From Solen grandis (Eukaryota; Mollusca; Bivalvia; Adapedonta; Solenidae): DNA of 64,000 bases. The translations under genes and the position numbers were made by a program. Positions 12,801-22,769 of the stretch are shown here, piece by piece (positions within the stretch are counted from its first letter, which is position 1; every line of letters starts with the position of its first letter). The stretch covers positions 33,769,525 to 33,833,524 of the forward strand of contig CM037781.1 of NCBI GenBank assembly GCA_021229015.1, read 5' to 3'. Under the pieces are notes generated by a model. The model saw only the letters and a program-made list of their open reading frames with translations. It was not told where the DNA came from and made no database searches.

Positions 12801-15800
12801 GACTCGTACCTACACATGCGTACGCTATGTTGGATATACGGGAAGTTAAGGTGAGAATAGCGGGATATTATGAGATGAGTTCATGAGATTGCGGTATAAC
12901 ATTTTATTGCTGTTGTTTTTTTAGGAAAAATATGTTGTTTTTATGTTTTAAAAAAATATAAATTATTCATTTAAGAACGGAAATTGTTCCTTGAACTTTA
13001 CAGGGAAGATTAGATAAGTAATCCCTTATTGAAGAAGTAATTTCTTTCTGTTAGTAAAAAAGAAAAAGAAATTTATTTGGTGCCATAACATCAAAATTCA
13101 TATAGGTGTTAAGCTCTAAGTACCTGTTTTTATACCCTAATGAAGCCAAATACATGTAGTAGAATATTTGTATATTCAAGCCTTATTTTTTTTTTTTTTT
13201 TTTTTTTTTTTTAGTGTTTAGTGGTTATATGATTTATATTCTTGTAAGGTTGGAATTAACATTTTCAAAATTTTTATTGGCAACAGAATTGTTGCTTGAA
13301 AAGGAGTCAAAGTTGATTTGTGTTTCTCCAGTCGTTAATTTAAGGAATTATCAATATTAACAATATGTTTATCATGAACCAACAGGGAAAGCGATTGCTT
13401 ATGCTGAAGAACCCGTGGAACCACCTGCGATGGAAGGGTCGTTTCTGCGAGAATGACGTCTCTAATTGGACCCCTGACCTGCAGAAGGCACTCAATTATG
13501 ACCCAAAAAGTGCTCAGACATTTGATAATGGTAATATTTCTTACGTGATAATGTGAATAGGCATAACCTATTGTTCATTTGTCAACTGGAGGCCTAATTC
13601 AGTGGATATTTTGGTGTCCTCCAGAGGTACGGCAATCTAGTTGATCAGCCTTTGCCCGCAACTGATTTGCTCATCCAGGCTTGTTTGATACAAGTATTGA
13701 AAAGAAGATGTTTTATTGTTTAGCAAATTAAAAAAAAGCACAGATGAACCTGTGTTAGGAGTCCCCTGTACTGAGCAGCTTTCCAGTATCTAGATTAGGA
13801 AGCCAACTGTTTTATTCCCAGAATGATATTTTGCTGTACCTTTAACCTCTATTTAGCAACCAACTGTGCTAGGCAGCCACTAAGTCAGGATTGACTGAAC
13901 AGTTAAACCTCTAGTATAAAGCCAACTCTATTGAGACTATTATTTTCAAAACACATTTGTTTCGTTGATTTACCATGCTGGTCAGGCCAGCTTGTTATTC
14001 ACCATCTCCGGTGGCCGAGTGGTTAGAGCGTCCACCTCGGGAGCGGGAGGTCATGGGTTTGATCCCCGACCGCGACATACCAAAGTTCTAAAAAAATGGT
14101 TCTGTTATAGCTCCCTTGCTTTGTGCTCATCATATAAAGGTAGTTGCAGGACTGGTTGGCCCCGGTGTCAGGATAATATGACTGGGTGTGGTATCATGCC
14201 ACATGTCTACGGCGTGATACTGCAGACATAGTCTCTAAATGACTGAAATACTGTCGTAGGGATGTTTAAGCCCAACAAACAAACAGCTTTTTATTCATAT
14301 CAAACTTTTGTGCTTGGTTTCTGTATGTCCAGGTGTGTTTTGGATTGACTACGATTCGCTGATCCATTTCTATGAGGTGATCTACATCAACTGGAACCCT
14401 GACCTCTTCAAGTTCACAACATGTATACACAGGTGGGTACCATGGCAACCAGGGGTTCACAATTCTTTTCAGGACTGAAAATTGATGTTCAGTAGTGTAA
14501 AATGGAGATGGGGTTAATCACAATGCTAACTGGGCTGCGTTCAGTCAAGCGACCATTTGCTAATGGTTGTGAATTGGTACCCAACTTACATTCATTACAC
14601 AGCGATGAAACAGGGGTCAAACCACTTTCAGTTAGCTCCTGTGAGGTTGACTTAACGCACAGCTGGTCTTAGATGGTGAAAGGGGCCCCTGCGTCAAGCA
14701 TACTTTCATTTGTCTCCTCTCCAGTTGTGGGTTTGAGACCCAGTCTGGTACTCAAGCTGGATGCTTGAAATACTGTTGTGTTGAGGGTAAATCCTAAACT
14801 AACTACAGCACCAGTTGGTAAAACCCTTGGATGACAACCTAAAGGTCTTTTCTTCTTCAGGTCTATCCATTGCTGCTACATATTTTTCTTTCATTTGTAA
14901 TACCAGCAGCCAGCACTTGTACTTGAGTCTCAGAAAGTTCAGTGAAAGCAGTTTCCTTGCTTTTCTCAATTTAAAACCGGTTTATCAAGGGTGATTTTGA
15001 AACCTTAATGCCTATTTACCAGATTTTAATGAAATTATTTGATCAATTAAAAAAACTCAAATTCATAGAACAAAAGACACTTTTGTGTCATCTACCGTGA
15101 TCACTCTATGTTTTGGGAAATACACATAAAAATTTAGGTGTCAAACATTGTAATTGATTTAAAATAAATAAAATCTTACCTTTTTAAACACAAATCTTTT
15201 TTATAATTTAAAGAATAGTATAGATATGAATTAATAGATACTGTATGTTTATAATCTTTATTAATGTACGTTAAAAAATCAACACTGTCACTTGATCTCA
15301 GGAAAAATCTGTGTGTTTCTAAGTATTGGGACACTTTTTAAAAAAAACAATTTAACAACTCTACTTATTGGGACAAAAAAAAATAATTTTCCTGTCCCAA
15401 TACTTAGAGTGATTACAGTATATCTCAGACTAGGTTTATGTTAACATTGCAGCTCATGGCCTGCGAAGGAAGGCCCAAGGAAGGACCGCTATAACATCAG
15501 TGACAACCCCCAGTATCATCTTGAACTGAAGTCCAGCCAGCCGTCGGCAGTGTGGTGTCTACTGACCCGTCACATCACAGATAAGGTGAGCTGTCCTGTT
15601 TGGATGTATTATCAGGTTAATTTGACATCTGTGGCCTTTTGGTAATAGTCTTTGACTAGCAATGATTTACAATTTACATAGGCATATATGAATATAAATG
15701 TGTCTCTCCCATATGAGTTTTGTCAGTAAGAGTGGACATGAAATTAACCCATTACCTCCTATAGACTAGTTTGGTTGCCATGGCAAACAGCAGACCCAGA

Positions 15801-18800
15801 TTAACAGCTCCTTCCAAATGTTTGATCAGAATCTCCTCTGCTTATACATTGTACAATATTGTAACTCGTAACAGGGTAAAGAAAAATCCATTGTTAATTA
15901 ATTTTAAACATGCTGCAAGTCAAATAGTGCATACATAGAATAATACTTCTGGTTTTATATAAACAACAGAAAACGGGTACAAATTTTATCTGTTCGATAA
16001 ATTTGGTTATTGTTAATCAGTATCTGTTATTAACTACAAAAACATAATATTTATCAAGTCAAATTTTTACATGAATATTCACGAGGTAAAGGGTTAATTT
16101 TGAATTTCAAGTGTCAATTTCCTAGTAAATAATATACCTCACATCTTTGCCCTGCACAGTGATTTATTTTGGTCGATATTTTTGCAAAGATTTGATGAAT
16201 CTCACCTTAGGCTTTAATGAGGGCAAACATAGTGATTCACAAATGGTAAGACAGACAGATGGACAAACAAATCAACCCAAAACAATGTCTGACTGTATTC
16301 CAAATTAAAATATTGTAAGACATTATTATATAATAGGTAAAAACCGAGTGTTTCAGTGAGTGGCCCTCATGAAATGTTTAGCAGCAAATTTTAATGTTGA
16401 TGTAAATATCTGGAGAAATCTTGGTTGAACAACAGTAAGATAAAAAAATAGGTCCTGAAATAAGAACAAAGATTTATGCAAATTTTCATCAGACAGACAT
16501 ATGAATTTAACCCTTTCCCTCATATAGACTCATTTTAACCCTTTCCCTCATATAGACTCATTTTGACGCACTCAGTAGGTACCACATAAAGCCTGATCTG
16601 CAGAAAACCACAGTTAAACCTTACAAAATTTAAATTATAAAGTCCTCATTTCCAGACCACTGAGGAGCAGCGAACAGCATAAAACCTGATCAGCCTGCGA
16701 GTTACTCGCAGGCTGATCTGGTTTTATGCTGTTTGCATAGGTCTTTTCATGGTTTCCTCTATGAGGGAAAGGGTTAAAATTGAATTTAAAAGCTAAAATT
16801 TTCACTCATAAAACTGGAATGGTCCATTGTACAGTCAACACTCTTTACAACGGCAGTGTTTGTTTCAGTGAATATTGCTGTTATAAAGAAATTGCCGTTG
16901 TAAAGAATAAAGACATAGAAGGATTATGCACTTTAGTTTTCAAGACTACTGCTGTTATAAAGAGGATGCTGTTATAATGAATGCCATTGTAAAGAGGTTT
17001 CACTGTATTCACACCATTTCTGTGTTTCCAGGCAGACTTTGCTGACAACAAGGAGTTCATTGCACTGCTGGTGTATAACACAGGAGGGAAGAAGATCTAC
17101 TATCCGCGTAAGTTCCTGGCTCTTCTTTCATCAGTTTTTATCCCTTCTATCTCATGAATTCTAAACAAATGACCTCATTAATACTCATGTACAAATTTAT
17201 TACTCGATTGATATCAATTTACAGGACTTTATATGGTAAATGAAGCAATGGATTTTTCTTTGCTATGCAGACTGTGTAGAATCTGAGCTACAATATTGTA
17301 TGAGCAAACAGAGGAGACCATGATCAGACAGTTCCTTTCATAGCTGTCTGATCTGGGTCTGCACTCTTTGCCTTTGCTTAACCCTTTTCCTCATATATAC
17401 TCATTTTGACACCCTCAATAGGTACCACATAAAGCCTGATCTGCAGAAAACCACAGTTAAACCTTACCAAATTTATTTACAAAATCCTCATTTCCAGACC
17501 ATCGAGGAGCAGCGAACAGCATAAAACCTGATCAGCCTGCGAGTTACTTGCAGGCTGATCTGGTTTTATGCTGTTCGCATAGGTCTTTTCATGGTGTACT
17601 TTTCAGGGTTAAAAATGAATCAATACAAGGTATATAGATTAAAAGAAATCACTTATGTGACCAGTTTAACAATTGATATTCATTTTAAGAACTTTTTTTT
17701 GACTTTGGTAAAATTGTGCAGTTACAAATGTTACATTAACAAACAAAACAGCTAATTTATCATATGAAAGGAACAAATATCTACCATTATAGACATTTTT
17801 GTTTCCAAAATTAGGGATTGGTTAACCCTTTCCCTCATAGAGGAAACCGTGAAAAGACCTATGCGAACAACATAAAACCAGATCAGCCTGCGAGTAACTC
17901 GCAGGCTGATCAGGTTTTATGCTGTTCGCTGCTCCTCAGTGGTCTGGAAATGAGGACTTTATAATTAAATTTGGTAAGGTTTAACTGTGGTTTTCTGCAG
18001 ATCAGGCTTTATGTGGTATCTAGTGAGTGCGTCAAAATGAGTCTATATGAGGGAAAGGGTTAAGTAGAAATAATATCACAACTCTATGATGTTTTGTGCA
18101 AATGGCTGTTAGGCTACAGTTCACTTACTAGGTAGTGGCCGTGGAATGTGTTGCATTTCTCTAAAACACATGTACAACAAAATTTCAAACTAATTAGTCC
18201 CCTACCGGTGTTTACACTTTGTGTCTTTCTACATCTTCTTCATAATAAGTCCTTGATCTCCTGAGTTGATCCTCATTATAACAGAACAAATTCAAATTCA
18301 AAACACCTCACATAATGCTCCACAATTTCAGATCCTACAGTACAATGTATGATGCAACTATAAACCAATTATATTAATGATTATTTCAGATGACCCTCCA
18401 CCATACAAGGATGGTGTTCGAATAAACAGTCCACATTACCTGTGTAAGCTTGTTGAAAACAAGAAAAACGCCACCTACACATTGGTTGTGTCTCAGTACG
18501 AGAAAAACAACACGATCAACTACACGCTCCGTGTCTACGCAAGTTGTGAGTTCTCGCTCACCAAGATTGTTGATCCATACAAGAAACAGTATGAGAAGAG
18601 GGTAAATATTGTTTGTCAGTTAAAAAGTTTAATACCATAATGACGAGGAATTGTTCATTTGCTTGTGAAAATTTAAATGGTTGGTAAGCATAAAGTGTTG
18701 CAAAGATTGCATTTTTCCAACAGATATTATGATAATTAAATATGATATTGAGTAATAAATGAATAACTGTAAGAAATGATTACTGGTATTCCCTATGTTT

Positions 18801-21676
18801 ATGCATATCTATAGAACATGCATGTATATTTATGTATAAGTTTTTTTTTTATTATTTGTGATTTCTATGAAGATTAATAGTCATGAAAACCAATAAGATC
18901 CCATAAACTATAATTTAAGTTAATTGGAAATTAGTACAAGTGAAGATCTGTTATTGATCATTACCATATTATGAATAATTATATGCTAATATATGTACAA
19001 TGTTCACTTGTACGAACTGATTTACTTTGACACATCATTATATACATATGCCTTGACCTTACAGGATGTTGAAATATCTCATAAATATGTTTTATACAAT
19101 ATGCAATTGTATTTATAATGCATTATTAGTCTCCCACTGGTGTTTACACCGGAGGGGACTATAGGTTTGCCCTCCGTCTGTCTGTCAGATGTTCGGAAAT
19201 CTGAATTCCACGATAACTTAAAAACCGTTTAAGATAATACATGTATTATGAAACTTGGTATATGAATAGATGACAGTATGGAGAATCCTCACGTCACTTT
19301 GTTGTTTTTTTTTGCACAAAATTCTGGTTATTAAAGTAACGGAAAAATTACGCACTTCACTGGTAGGGAACTGTTATTGTTAATATGTATAATTATATTG
19401 CCAAAAGCAGCTATGCTGTCCATTCAGAAAAAGAAAATTACAGCATTGAAATGGACAGTTCTATAATTAATGTGATGCCAAACCCCTCAAAATGAATATA
19501 CATATTAGTTTGACCAAAGAAAAACTGTACAAACATTTGGGCAGATATATACCTGTTTTGGTACCATGTTAATTACGTGACAATATTAATTTGGGTTCAT
19601 AGTATAAACCTTGTCTAGTTATTGGTAATCACCTTAAAATGAAAAATTTTGCAATAGATATTCTTTGTAGTAAAATTTAGTAAAATAATGTACCTTTATA
19701 TAATATATCTTGTTTAAATGTCTGTTATACAGTTAACGGGGCAGTGGAAGGGGGTGACAGCTGGTGGATGTCCTAACTATCCGGAGACCTACAAGAACAA
19801 TCCGATATACCAGGTGAAGATTGATAACTCCACAACCGATAACTTCCTCCTGGTGGAACTCTTTGGGCCAAAGTAAGTACACGTAACTGTCTTGTTTTAG
19901 GAGGTAGATTTGTGTAAATATGTCAATCTGTCAAGAAGACCTTCTTTTACTTGGCTTTTTGAAACATCCAACTTAACATTTTGTCTTTTCATTGATGTTT
20001 TTTTCGGAAGATTTATATTTGTGTTTTACTGTTCCTGGTGGCCGATTGGTTAGAGCGTCCGCCTTGGGAGCGGAAGGTCGTGGGTTCGATCCCCAGCCGC
20101 GACATACCAAAGTCATAAATAAATGGTACTGTTATAACCTCCTTGCTTGGCGGTCAGCATATAAGGGTAGTTGCAGGACTAGTTGGCCCAGTGTCAGGAT
20201 AATGTGATTGTGTGTGGTATCATGCCACATGTCTACGACGTGATACTGCAGTGTGGCAACACTATATCTGTCTCATGTAGACATTATCTCCAAAGGATTA
20301 AAATACTGATGGTGGGACGTTAAACTCAACAAACAAACATATTTGTGTTTTGGGCGTGGGTGGGTGGGGGTGTCATATAGTCATATACCTACTTTTAGCA
20401 AGCCCTATAGTGATGTGGGTTTGAGTCTAAGATTTTTCATGTGAGGGAGCCTTCCAAGTGGTTTGCAGTAGGTCAGTGGTTGTACCTGTCCCTGTATCCT
20501 CCTTCACCTGAAATAAATTGGGCAATGATAATTACAGACATTCTGTCACAGTAAATTCTAAACAACACCTTTTAGATTTTGGTTCATTGTTATACTCCCA
20601 TTTCACTATATAGGAATCACGCTTGTCATATCCCGTCACATCTCATTCCATTCCCATCATGCCCTGTTTTACTCTCACATAAAATGAAGACAAGATGAGA
20701 TGTGGGGTATTAATCCGCTTTAGTGATTGTACTATTTTAAGGTAAAGTCCCTGTAATGGTTCCACTATGTCTTTGACCACTTAACCTCTACCAAGATAAC
20801 CAAGGTTCCATGATGAAACATTAGGAAACCTTGGTTATCTCCATGAAAGGCCATGAGGTCTGAAATGTAGCGGAACCATTACAGGGACTTTACCTTAAAC
20901 TTATACATTGTATTTCATATACAAATATTTATTATTTGACGTATCTGTAGTATTGCATCTTTAAAGGAGGTATTGAATGATATATGTTAGACAAATTTAA
21001 ACCATCATGATGACTCTATGATTACTTTTCTATACACCAGGTAATGCAAATGGTGGCCGAAACTTACGAAAAAAGAAAATATGTGGAACATAATTAGTTT
21101 TTTTGGGTCCATATGATGTATTGGCTTACATGATGTATCTGTCCACGAAATAGCGGTATTACACTGTATTACATTTCATTTCAGAGAGTACAGTGTTGGA
21201 TTCAGTGTGACTTGTGTGAACGCCAATGTGCCTGGGGGCATTACCAAGACTTCCTCAGGAGATTACAGGTTTGTGAAATAGACCCATCCCATATCTAGAC
21301 ATAGAAATAAAGATCATTTTTTCCAGATTTCAATTTTTTCATGGATAGATAATAAAATAAATATTCATTTTTGTTGTTTCTATAATTTGTGTTAAAAACA
21401 ACTTAAGTATGATAAGTATACCGGTATGAGTTATTTTACAAGCGGGGATGTAAAGAAATTAACCAAATTTATTTACTTGTAAATGTTGTTGATATACATG
21501 TTTTACCATAAAAGTGTATATATTTCTCCAGGCGAGGCTACAGCATGTTGACACTGGACCGAATCTCAGGTGGTGTCTACAATATCTCGCCCAATACCTT
21601 CCGTCCAGGGGAGGAGGGGCCGTTCTTCCTCGACATCAGCTCATCGACAGCATTCACCATAACACAGCTGCGATGA
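780..21676 (+). CDS. CAPN7: Calpain-7 (cysteine protease with MIT domains), 5'-partial, 19 exons
   Basis: Exons read by splice sites and frame: 780-888, 1685-1734, 3161-3277, 3784-3851, 4303-4566, 6572-6658, 8026-8152, 8735-8820, 9172-9265, 11752-11898, 12614-12850, 13386-13530, 14333-14432, 15453-15585, 17032-17107, 18390-18601, 19733-19872, 21185-21268, 21532-21676. They sum to 2421 nt (806 residues plus TGA) with every phase matching. Order: end of MIT 1, MIT 2, linker, CysPc protease core, C2-like domains. The triad is present: Cys in SDCSFVAS (residue 280 of the visible part), His in VPTHAYAML (451), Asn in LKNPWNH (471). Known of the family: an ESCRT-III-associated calpain whose MIT domains bind ESCRT-III/IST1 proteins, related to fungal PalB, with no EF-hands. 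The first coding exon (about 35 residues in vertebrates) is outside the window. Identity rests on near-continuous similarity to remembered animal calpain-7. All introns are GT-AG except one GC-AG. Confidence 0.95.
1005..1140. repeat. Dispersed repeat, shared with 55930-56030
   Basis: GCTCACAAACAGTATCACAAAC and CTACCTGTTATTCCA occur in the same order and spacing class in CAPN7 (here) and in the RGG-gene intron near 55938-56012. Confidence 0.5.
1438..1625. repeat. Short inverted-terminus element (GTTCCGTTTCTGG family)
   Basis: The ends GTTCCGTTTCTGGTTTCCAG and CCAGAAACAGAAC are inverted. Internal sequence has AGAGGGTCGGTAGGTCGGGA on one side and AGAGTCGGTCTGGGGA on the other. Related copies are at 41175-41612 and 47937-48110. 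It is intronic here. Confidence 0.6.
1793..2044. mobile_element. TTAA-MITE family B
   Basis: TTAA ends with AACCCTTTAC and GATAAAAGGTTAA. Inside are GGCAAACAGAGTAGACCCAG and an inverted counterpart CTGAGTCTGCTCTGTTTGC. Other copies: 15744-16096, 17137-17381, 22770-22985, 37800-38178 (split) and 56447-56616. Confidence 0.65.
2041..2195. mobile_element. Fold-back MITE family C
   Basis: A nearly complete palindrome: AAAGTCCTGTAATGGTTCTG at the left pairs with its inverse at the right, and AACCAAGGTTTCC with GGAACCTTGGTT near the centre. It abuts family B on its left and family A on its right, sharing TTAA. A second copy is at 20737-20898. Confidence 0.75.
2192..2433 (-). mobile_element. TTAA-MITE family A, copy 1
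   Basis: A roughly 240-bp element with ends TTAACCCTTTCCCTCATA and its inverse. TTAA at both ends plus the CCCTTT start resembles piggyBac-type termini. The core is a hairpin of two arms of about 33 nt (GCGAACAGCATAAAACC ... GCGAGT). Strand '-' here means the CTCATATAGACTC end comes first. No coding capacity. Confidence 0.85.
3161..4329 (+). other. CAPN7: CAPN7 MIT domain 2 (three exons)
   Basis: The reading runs [57 protein letters not shown] across exons 3161-3277, 3784-3851 and the start of 4303-4566. The pattern of three amphipathic helices, ending in the usual A-x-x-A-L-x-R-A-E-x-L-K signature, is that of a MIT domain. The rest of exon 4303-4566 is a Pro/Asn-rich, probably flexible linker before the protease core. 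Confidence 0.9.
5955..6257. mobile_element. Possible inverted-terminus repeat (TTAGCCAGGCGCC)
   Basis: The left end TTAGCCAGGCGCC and the right end GCTACGCGCCTGTTAGCC are roughly inverted. CGG-ACTTGCACAT appears near both ends. Intronic. Confidence 0.35.
7197..7420 (-). mobile_element. TTAA-MITE family A, copy 2 (3' end decayed)
   Basis: The left end has ATAA in place of TTAA. The hairpin is present, but after GTTGCATAG the terminal inverted repeat is lost. Intronic in CAPN7. Confidence 0.8.
8409..8700 (+). mobile_element. SINE family 1 (tRNA-headed), diverged copy
   Basis: The head is diverged but keeps TTTGATCCCTGGC at the B-box. The body has GGTAGTTCCAGGACTGGTTGG, GTGTGGTATCATGCC and the tail ATGACTGAATTACTGT. 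It ends in AAACAAACAA. Confidence 0.7.
8821..9171 (+). other. CAPN7: GC-AG intron in CAPN7
   Basis: The donor reads AAG|GCAAGT and the acceptor is a long T-run followed by CAG. Joining ACA AG to T ATT GTG TAT gives LITSIVYPQN, which matches the family here, so the C at donor position 2 is needed. The rest of the donor is consensus, as is typical of GC-AG introns. A SINE fragment lies inside. Confidence 0.85.
8943..9090 (+). mobile_element. SINE family 1, 3' fragment
   Basis: Starts at TGTCAGGATAATATGGCTGG and runs to GGGACATTAACCCAATTG. Inside the GC-AG intron. Confidence 0.65.
9322..11040 (+). mobile_element. 1.7-kb element with AGCTCACCTGAG inverted ends and internal 165-bp tandem units
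   Basis: Begins with the hairpin AGCTCACCTGAGCAC / GTGCTCAAGGTGAGCT, then a GTCCGTC microsatellite (9373-9426). It ends CTCAGGTGAGCG then GGGCCATCTTGGCCC. From about 9600 to 10430, five units of about 165 bp repeat; GAGCTTAGATATTTGGTATG-type motifs recur near 9630, 9795, 9959, 10123 and 10288. It sits in a CAPN7 intron. No transposase frame seen. Confidence 0.75.
11481..11690 (-). mobile_element. SINE family 2, diverged copy
   Basis: On the - strand GGTTCAAATCCCAGCGGGG is the B-box and TGACTGAAATACTGTTGAATG the tail. In the same CAPN7 intron as the 9.3-11 kb element. Confidence 0.65.
12061..12317 (-). mobile_element. SINE family 2 (tRNA-headed), full copy with target duplication
   Basis: The - strand begins GGGGGCCTCCGTGGCCGAGA, with GGGTTCGAATCCCGGCAGG as B-box. 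It continues CCAGCTGGCTTGCGGTAGG, TAATTAGCTGGACGTCAC and ATGACTGAAATGCTGTC. TGACATATTG at 12051-12060 and 12318-12327 is the duplication. Confidence 0.9.
12331..12571 (+). mobile_element. TTAA-MITE family A, copy 3
   Basis: Complete, TTAA to TTAA, hairpin intact, in the CAPN7 intron just upstream of the exon carrying the catalytic His. It lies 3 bp past the target duplication of a SINE. Confidence 0.9.
14002..14283 (+). mobile_element. SINE family 1, full copy with target duplication
   Basis: The head contains GTGGCCGAGTGGTTAGAGCG (A-box) and GGTTTGATCCCC (B-box). The tail is AATGACTGAAATACTGTC then ACAAACAAAC. Flanks CAGCTTGTTATTCA and CAGCTTTTTATTCA form a 14-bp duplication with one mismatch. 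Confidence 0.85.
15744..16096. mobile_element. TTAA-MITE family B copy
   Basis: TTAA ends; the left part has GGCAAACAGCAGACCCAG and the right end AATATTCACGAGGTAAAGGG, as in the copy at 1793. Confidence 0.6.
16507..16777 (-). mobile_element. TTAA-MITE family A, copy 4, with duplicated terminus
   Basis: The 28-bp left end is present twice in tandem (16507-16534 and from 16535), followed by one complete body and a normal right end with TTAA. Confidence 0.9.
16832..17014. mobile_element. Short repeat with CTTTACAACGGCA / TGCCATTGTAAAGAG ends
   Basis: The ends are inverted and the middle has several TGCTGTTATAAAGA motifs. It ends 18 bp before a CAPN7 exon. Confidence 0.45.
17137..17381. mobile_element. 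TTAA-MITE family B copy (reverse order)
   Basis: Contains TTGTATGAGCAAACAGAGGAGACC and CTGATCTGGGTCTGC near the right end, the inverse order of the 1793 copy. It abuts a family A element. Confidence 0.55.
17378..17612 (-). mobile_element. TTAA-MITE family A, copy 5
   Basis: Its left TTAA is the right TTAA of a family B element (17137-17381). The right terminus is degenerate (TTTTCAGGGTTAA). Confidence 0.85.
17822..18063 (+). mobile_element. TTAA-MITE family A, copy 6
   Basis: Complete element, TTAA to TTAA, opposite in orientation to copy 5, which is only 210 bp away. Confidence 0.9.
19128..19375. mobile_element. CCCACTGGTG inverted-terminus repeat
   Basis: Starts GTCTCCCACTGGTGTTTACA and ends CACTGGTAGGGAAC, roughly inverted. 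Relatives begin at about 18198 (CCCCTACCGGTGTTTACAC) and 42032 (CCCCTACCGGC). Confidence 0.5.
20028..20338 (+). mobile_element. SINE family 1, full copy with target duplication
   Basis: Same head (GGTTCGATCCCCAGCC), body and tail. ATATTTGTGTTTT flanks it at 20015-20027 and 20339-20351 as an exact 13-bp duplication. Intronic in CAPN7. Confidence 0.9.
20393..20525 (+). mobile_element. SINE family 2 fragment
   Basis: GGGTTTGAGTCTAAG, GAGGGAGCCTTCCAAGTGG, TTTGCAGTAGGTCAGTGG and CCTTCACCTGAAAT follow the order of the full copy. Confidence 0.5.
20737..20898. mobile_element. Fold-back MITE family C, second copy
   Basis: TTAAGGTAAAGTCCCTGTAA at the left and its inverse at the right, both with TTAA. 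The centre has CCAAGGTTCC and AACCTTGG. The whole element is one long hairpin with no coding capacity. Confidence 0.8.
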
Positions 21677-21996
21677 TTGCACTGAATTTGCCAGAAAAAT
21701 TAATGCGGGATATCTGATTGTGATGAACAAATGTAAGATCGTGTTGCCATGGCCACAAGAATATATGATGAATAAGTCCCTATGGTGTCTGCCATTGAAC
21801 AAAAAATTCTTTATTTCTGCACTGCATGTATTTCAACTGCTGGAAAAACATCCTAAGATCATTTATTTCAGTCTGAACTGGGCTTAAAACAGTACAGCTC
21901 CAATATAAGGCTATATCTGGGGTTCGCGTTGTATTGGACTACATTATACCTTGACAGTTCAACTCAAGCAACAAAGTGATGATTTTAGATCAACTG

Positions 21997-22216
21997 TTAA
22001 CCCTTTCCCCCATAGAGGAAACCATGAAAAGACCTATGCGAACAGCATAAAACCAGATCAGCCTGCGAGTAACTCGCAGGCTGATCAGGTTTTATGCTGT
22101 TCGCTGCTCCTCAGTGGTCTGGAAATTAGGATTTGTAATTAATTATAATGACATATGCTGAAAAGTAACGTTATTTCTAAGAGGCGTCAAAAGGAGTATA
22201 TATGAGGGAAAGGTAA
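21997..22216 (+). mobile_element. TTAA-MITE family A, copy 7, in the CAPN7 3' UTR
   Basis: Hairpin intact; the right half is shortened and the final TTAA reads GTAA. If the UTR runs to 23.4 kb, the hairpin would be in the mRNA. Confidence 0.85.
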
Positions 22217-22769
22217 ACTGCATTATACTGGCGTGTGCACTGAAATGGAGCGTGTTATAATGGATCTAAACTGTACTATGTACGTTAGCATATGATTGAA
22301 ATGATGTTGGTAAGTAACAGTAAGATCAAATGCTGCTGGAAATAGAAGCTAGGTGCATACAGTAAGCTAATACAAACTTAGGAAAGCCCAGATTGATTTT
22401 AATACCAGTCAAGGTAGTTGTTTCAAGTAGATACAATATATAATTATGTAAACATGCAGTGGGTAGTCTCAAGTGTTTTGAATTTGTTTTTGTGAAGGGT
22501 AAGAGATGCTCAAGGATACAATTCAAAGTGTTGTGAGGGCATGTGACAAAAGGAATTGCAGAAGTGTTTTATAAAAATCTAAAATGCCTTCCAACTCAAG
22601 ACATCTGCAGCAAACATTATTCTAAATTTCCAGTCACCTTTTCTTCCCTTTTTTTTTCTTGTTATTATTTCTATCGTCAATATATATTTGCATACAGTGG
22701 TAGATATTGTGCAGTGTTTTTCTACAATTTTTGTTTGTCATGTTATGAGGAAAGTGGTGAGAAATTTCT

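Larger units (their letters stand above)
8026..15585 (+). other. CAPN7: CAPN7 CysPc protease core
   Basis: Eight exons carry the core: WVRPEDF, the nucleophile block [12 protein letters not shown] (Cys codon 8750-8752), [27 protein letters not shown], the His block [12 protein letters not shown] (CAT 12815-12817) and the Asn block [14 protein letters not shown] (AAC 13410-13412). Cys-His spacing is 171 residues and His-Asn spacing is 20, close to vertebrate calpain-7. Nothing suggests loss of catalysis. Confidence 0.9.
15453..21676 (+). other. CAPN7: CAPN7 C-terminal C2-like (calpain III-type) domains
   Basis: The last six exons encode two related beta-sandwich regions. The first covers [20 protein letters not shown] through [11 protein letters not shown] and [20 protein letters not shown]. 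The second covers [36 protein letters not shown] and [15 protein letters not shown], ending TITQLR and TGA. The NP-x-Y-x-L/V pattern repeats at the start of each. In calpain-7 these domains replace the C2L plus EF-hand tail of classical calpains. Confidence 0.85.

Noticed and set aside
14002..14090. tRNA gene call from A-box and B-box
   Set aside because: The anticodon arm and acceptor stem do not close, and the segment continues into a SINE body shared with other copies.
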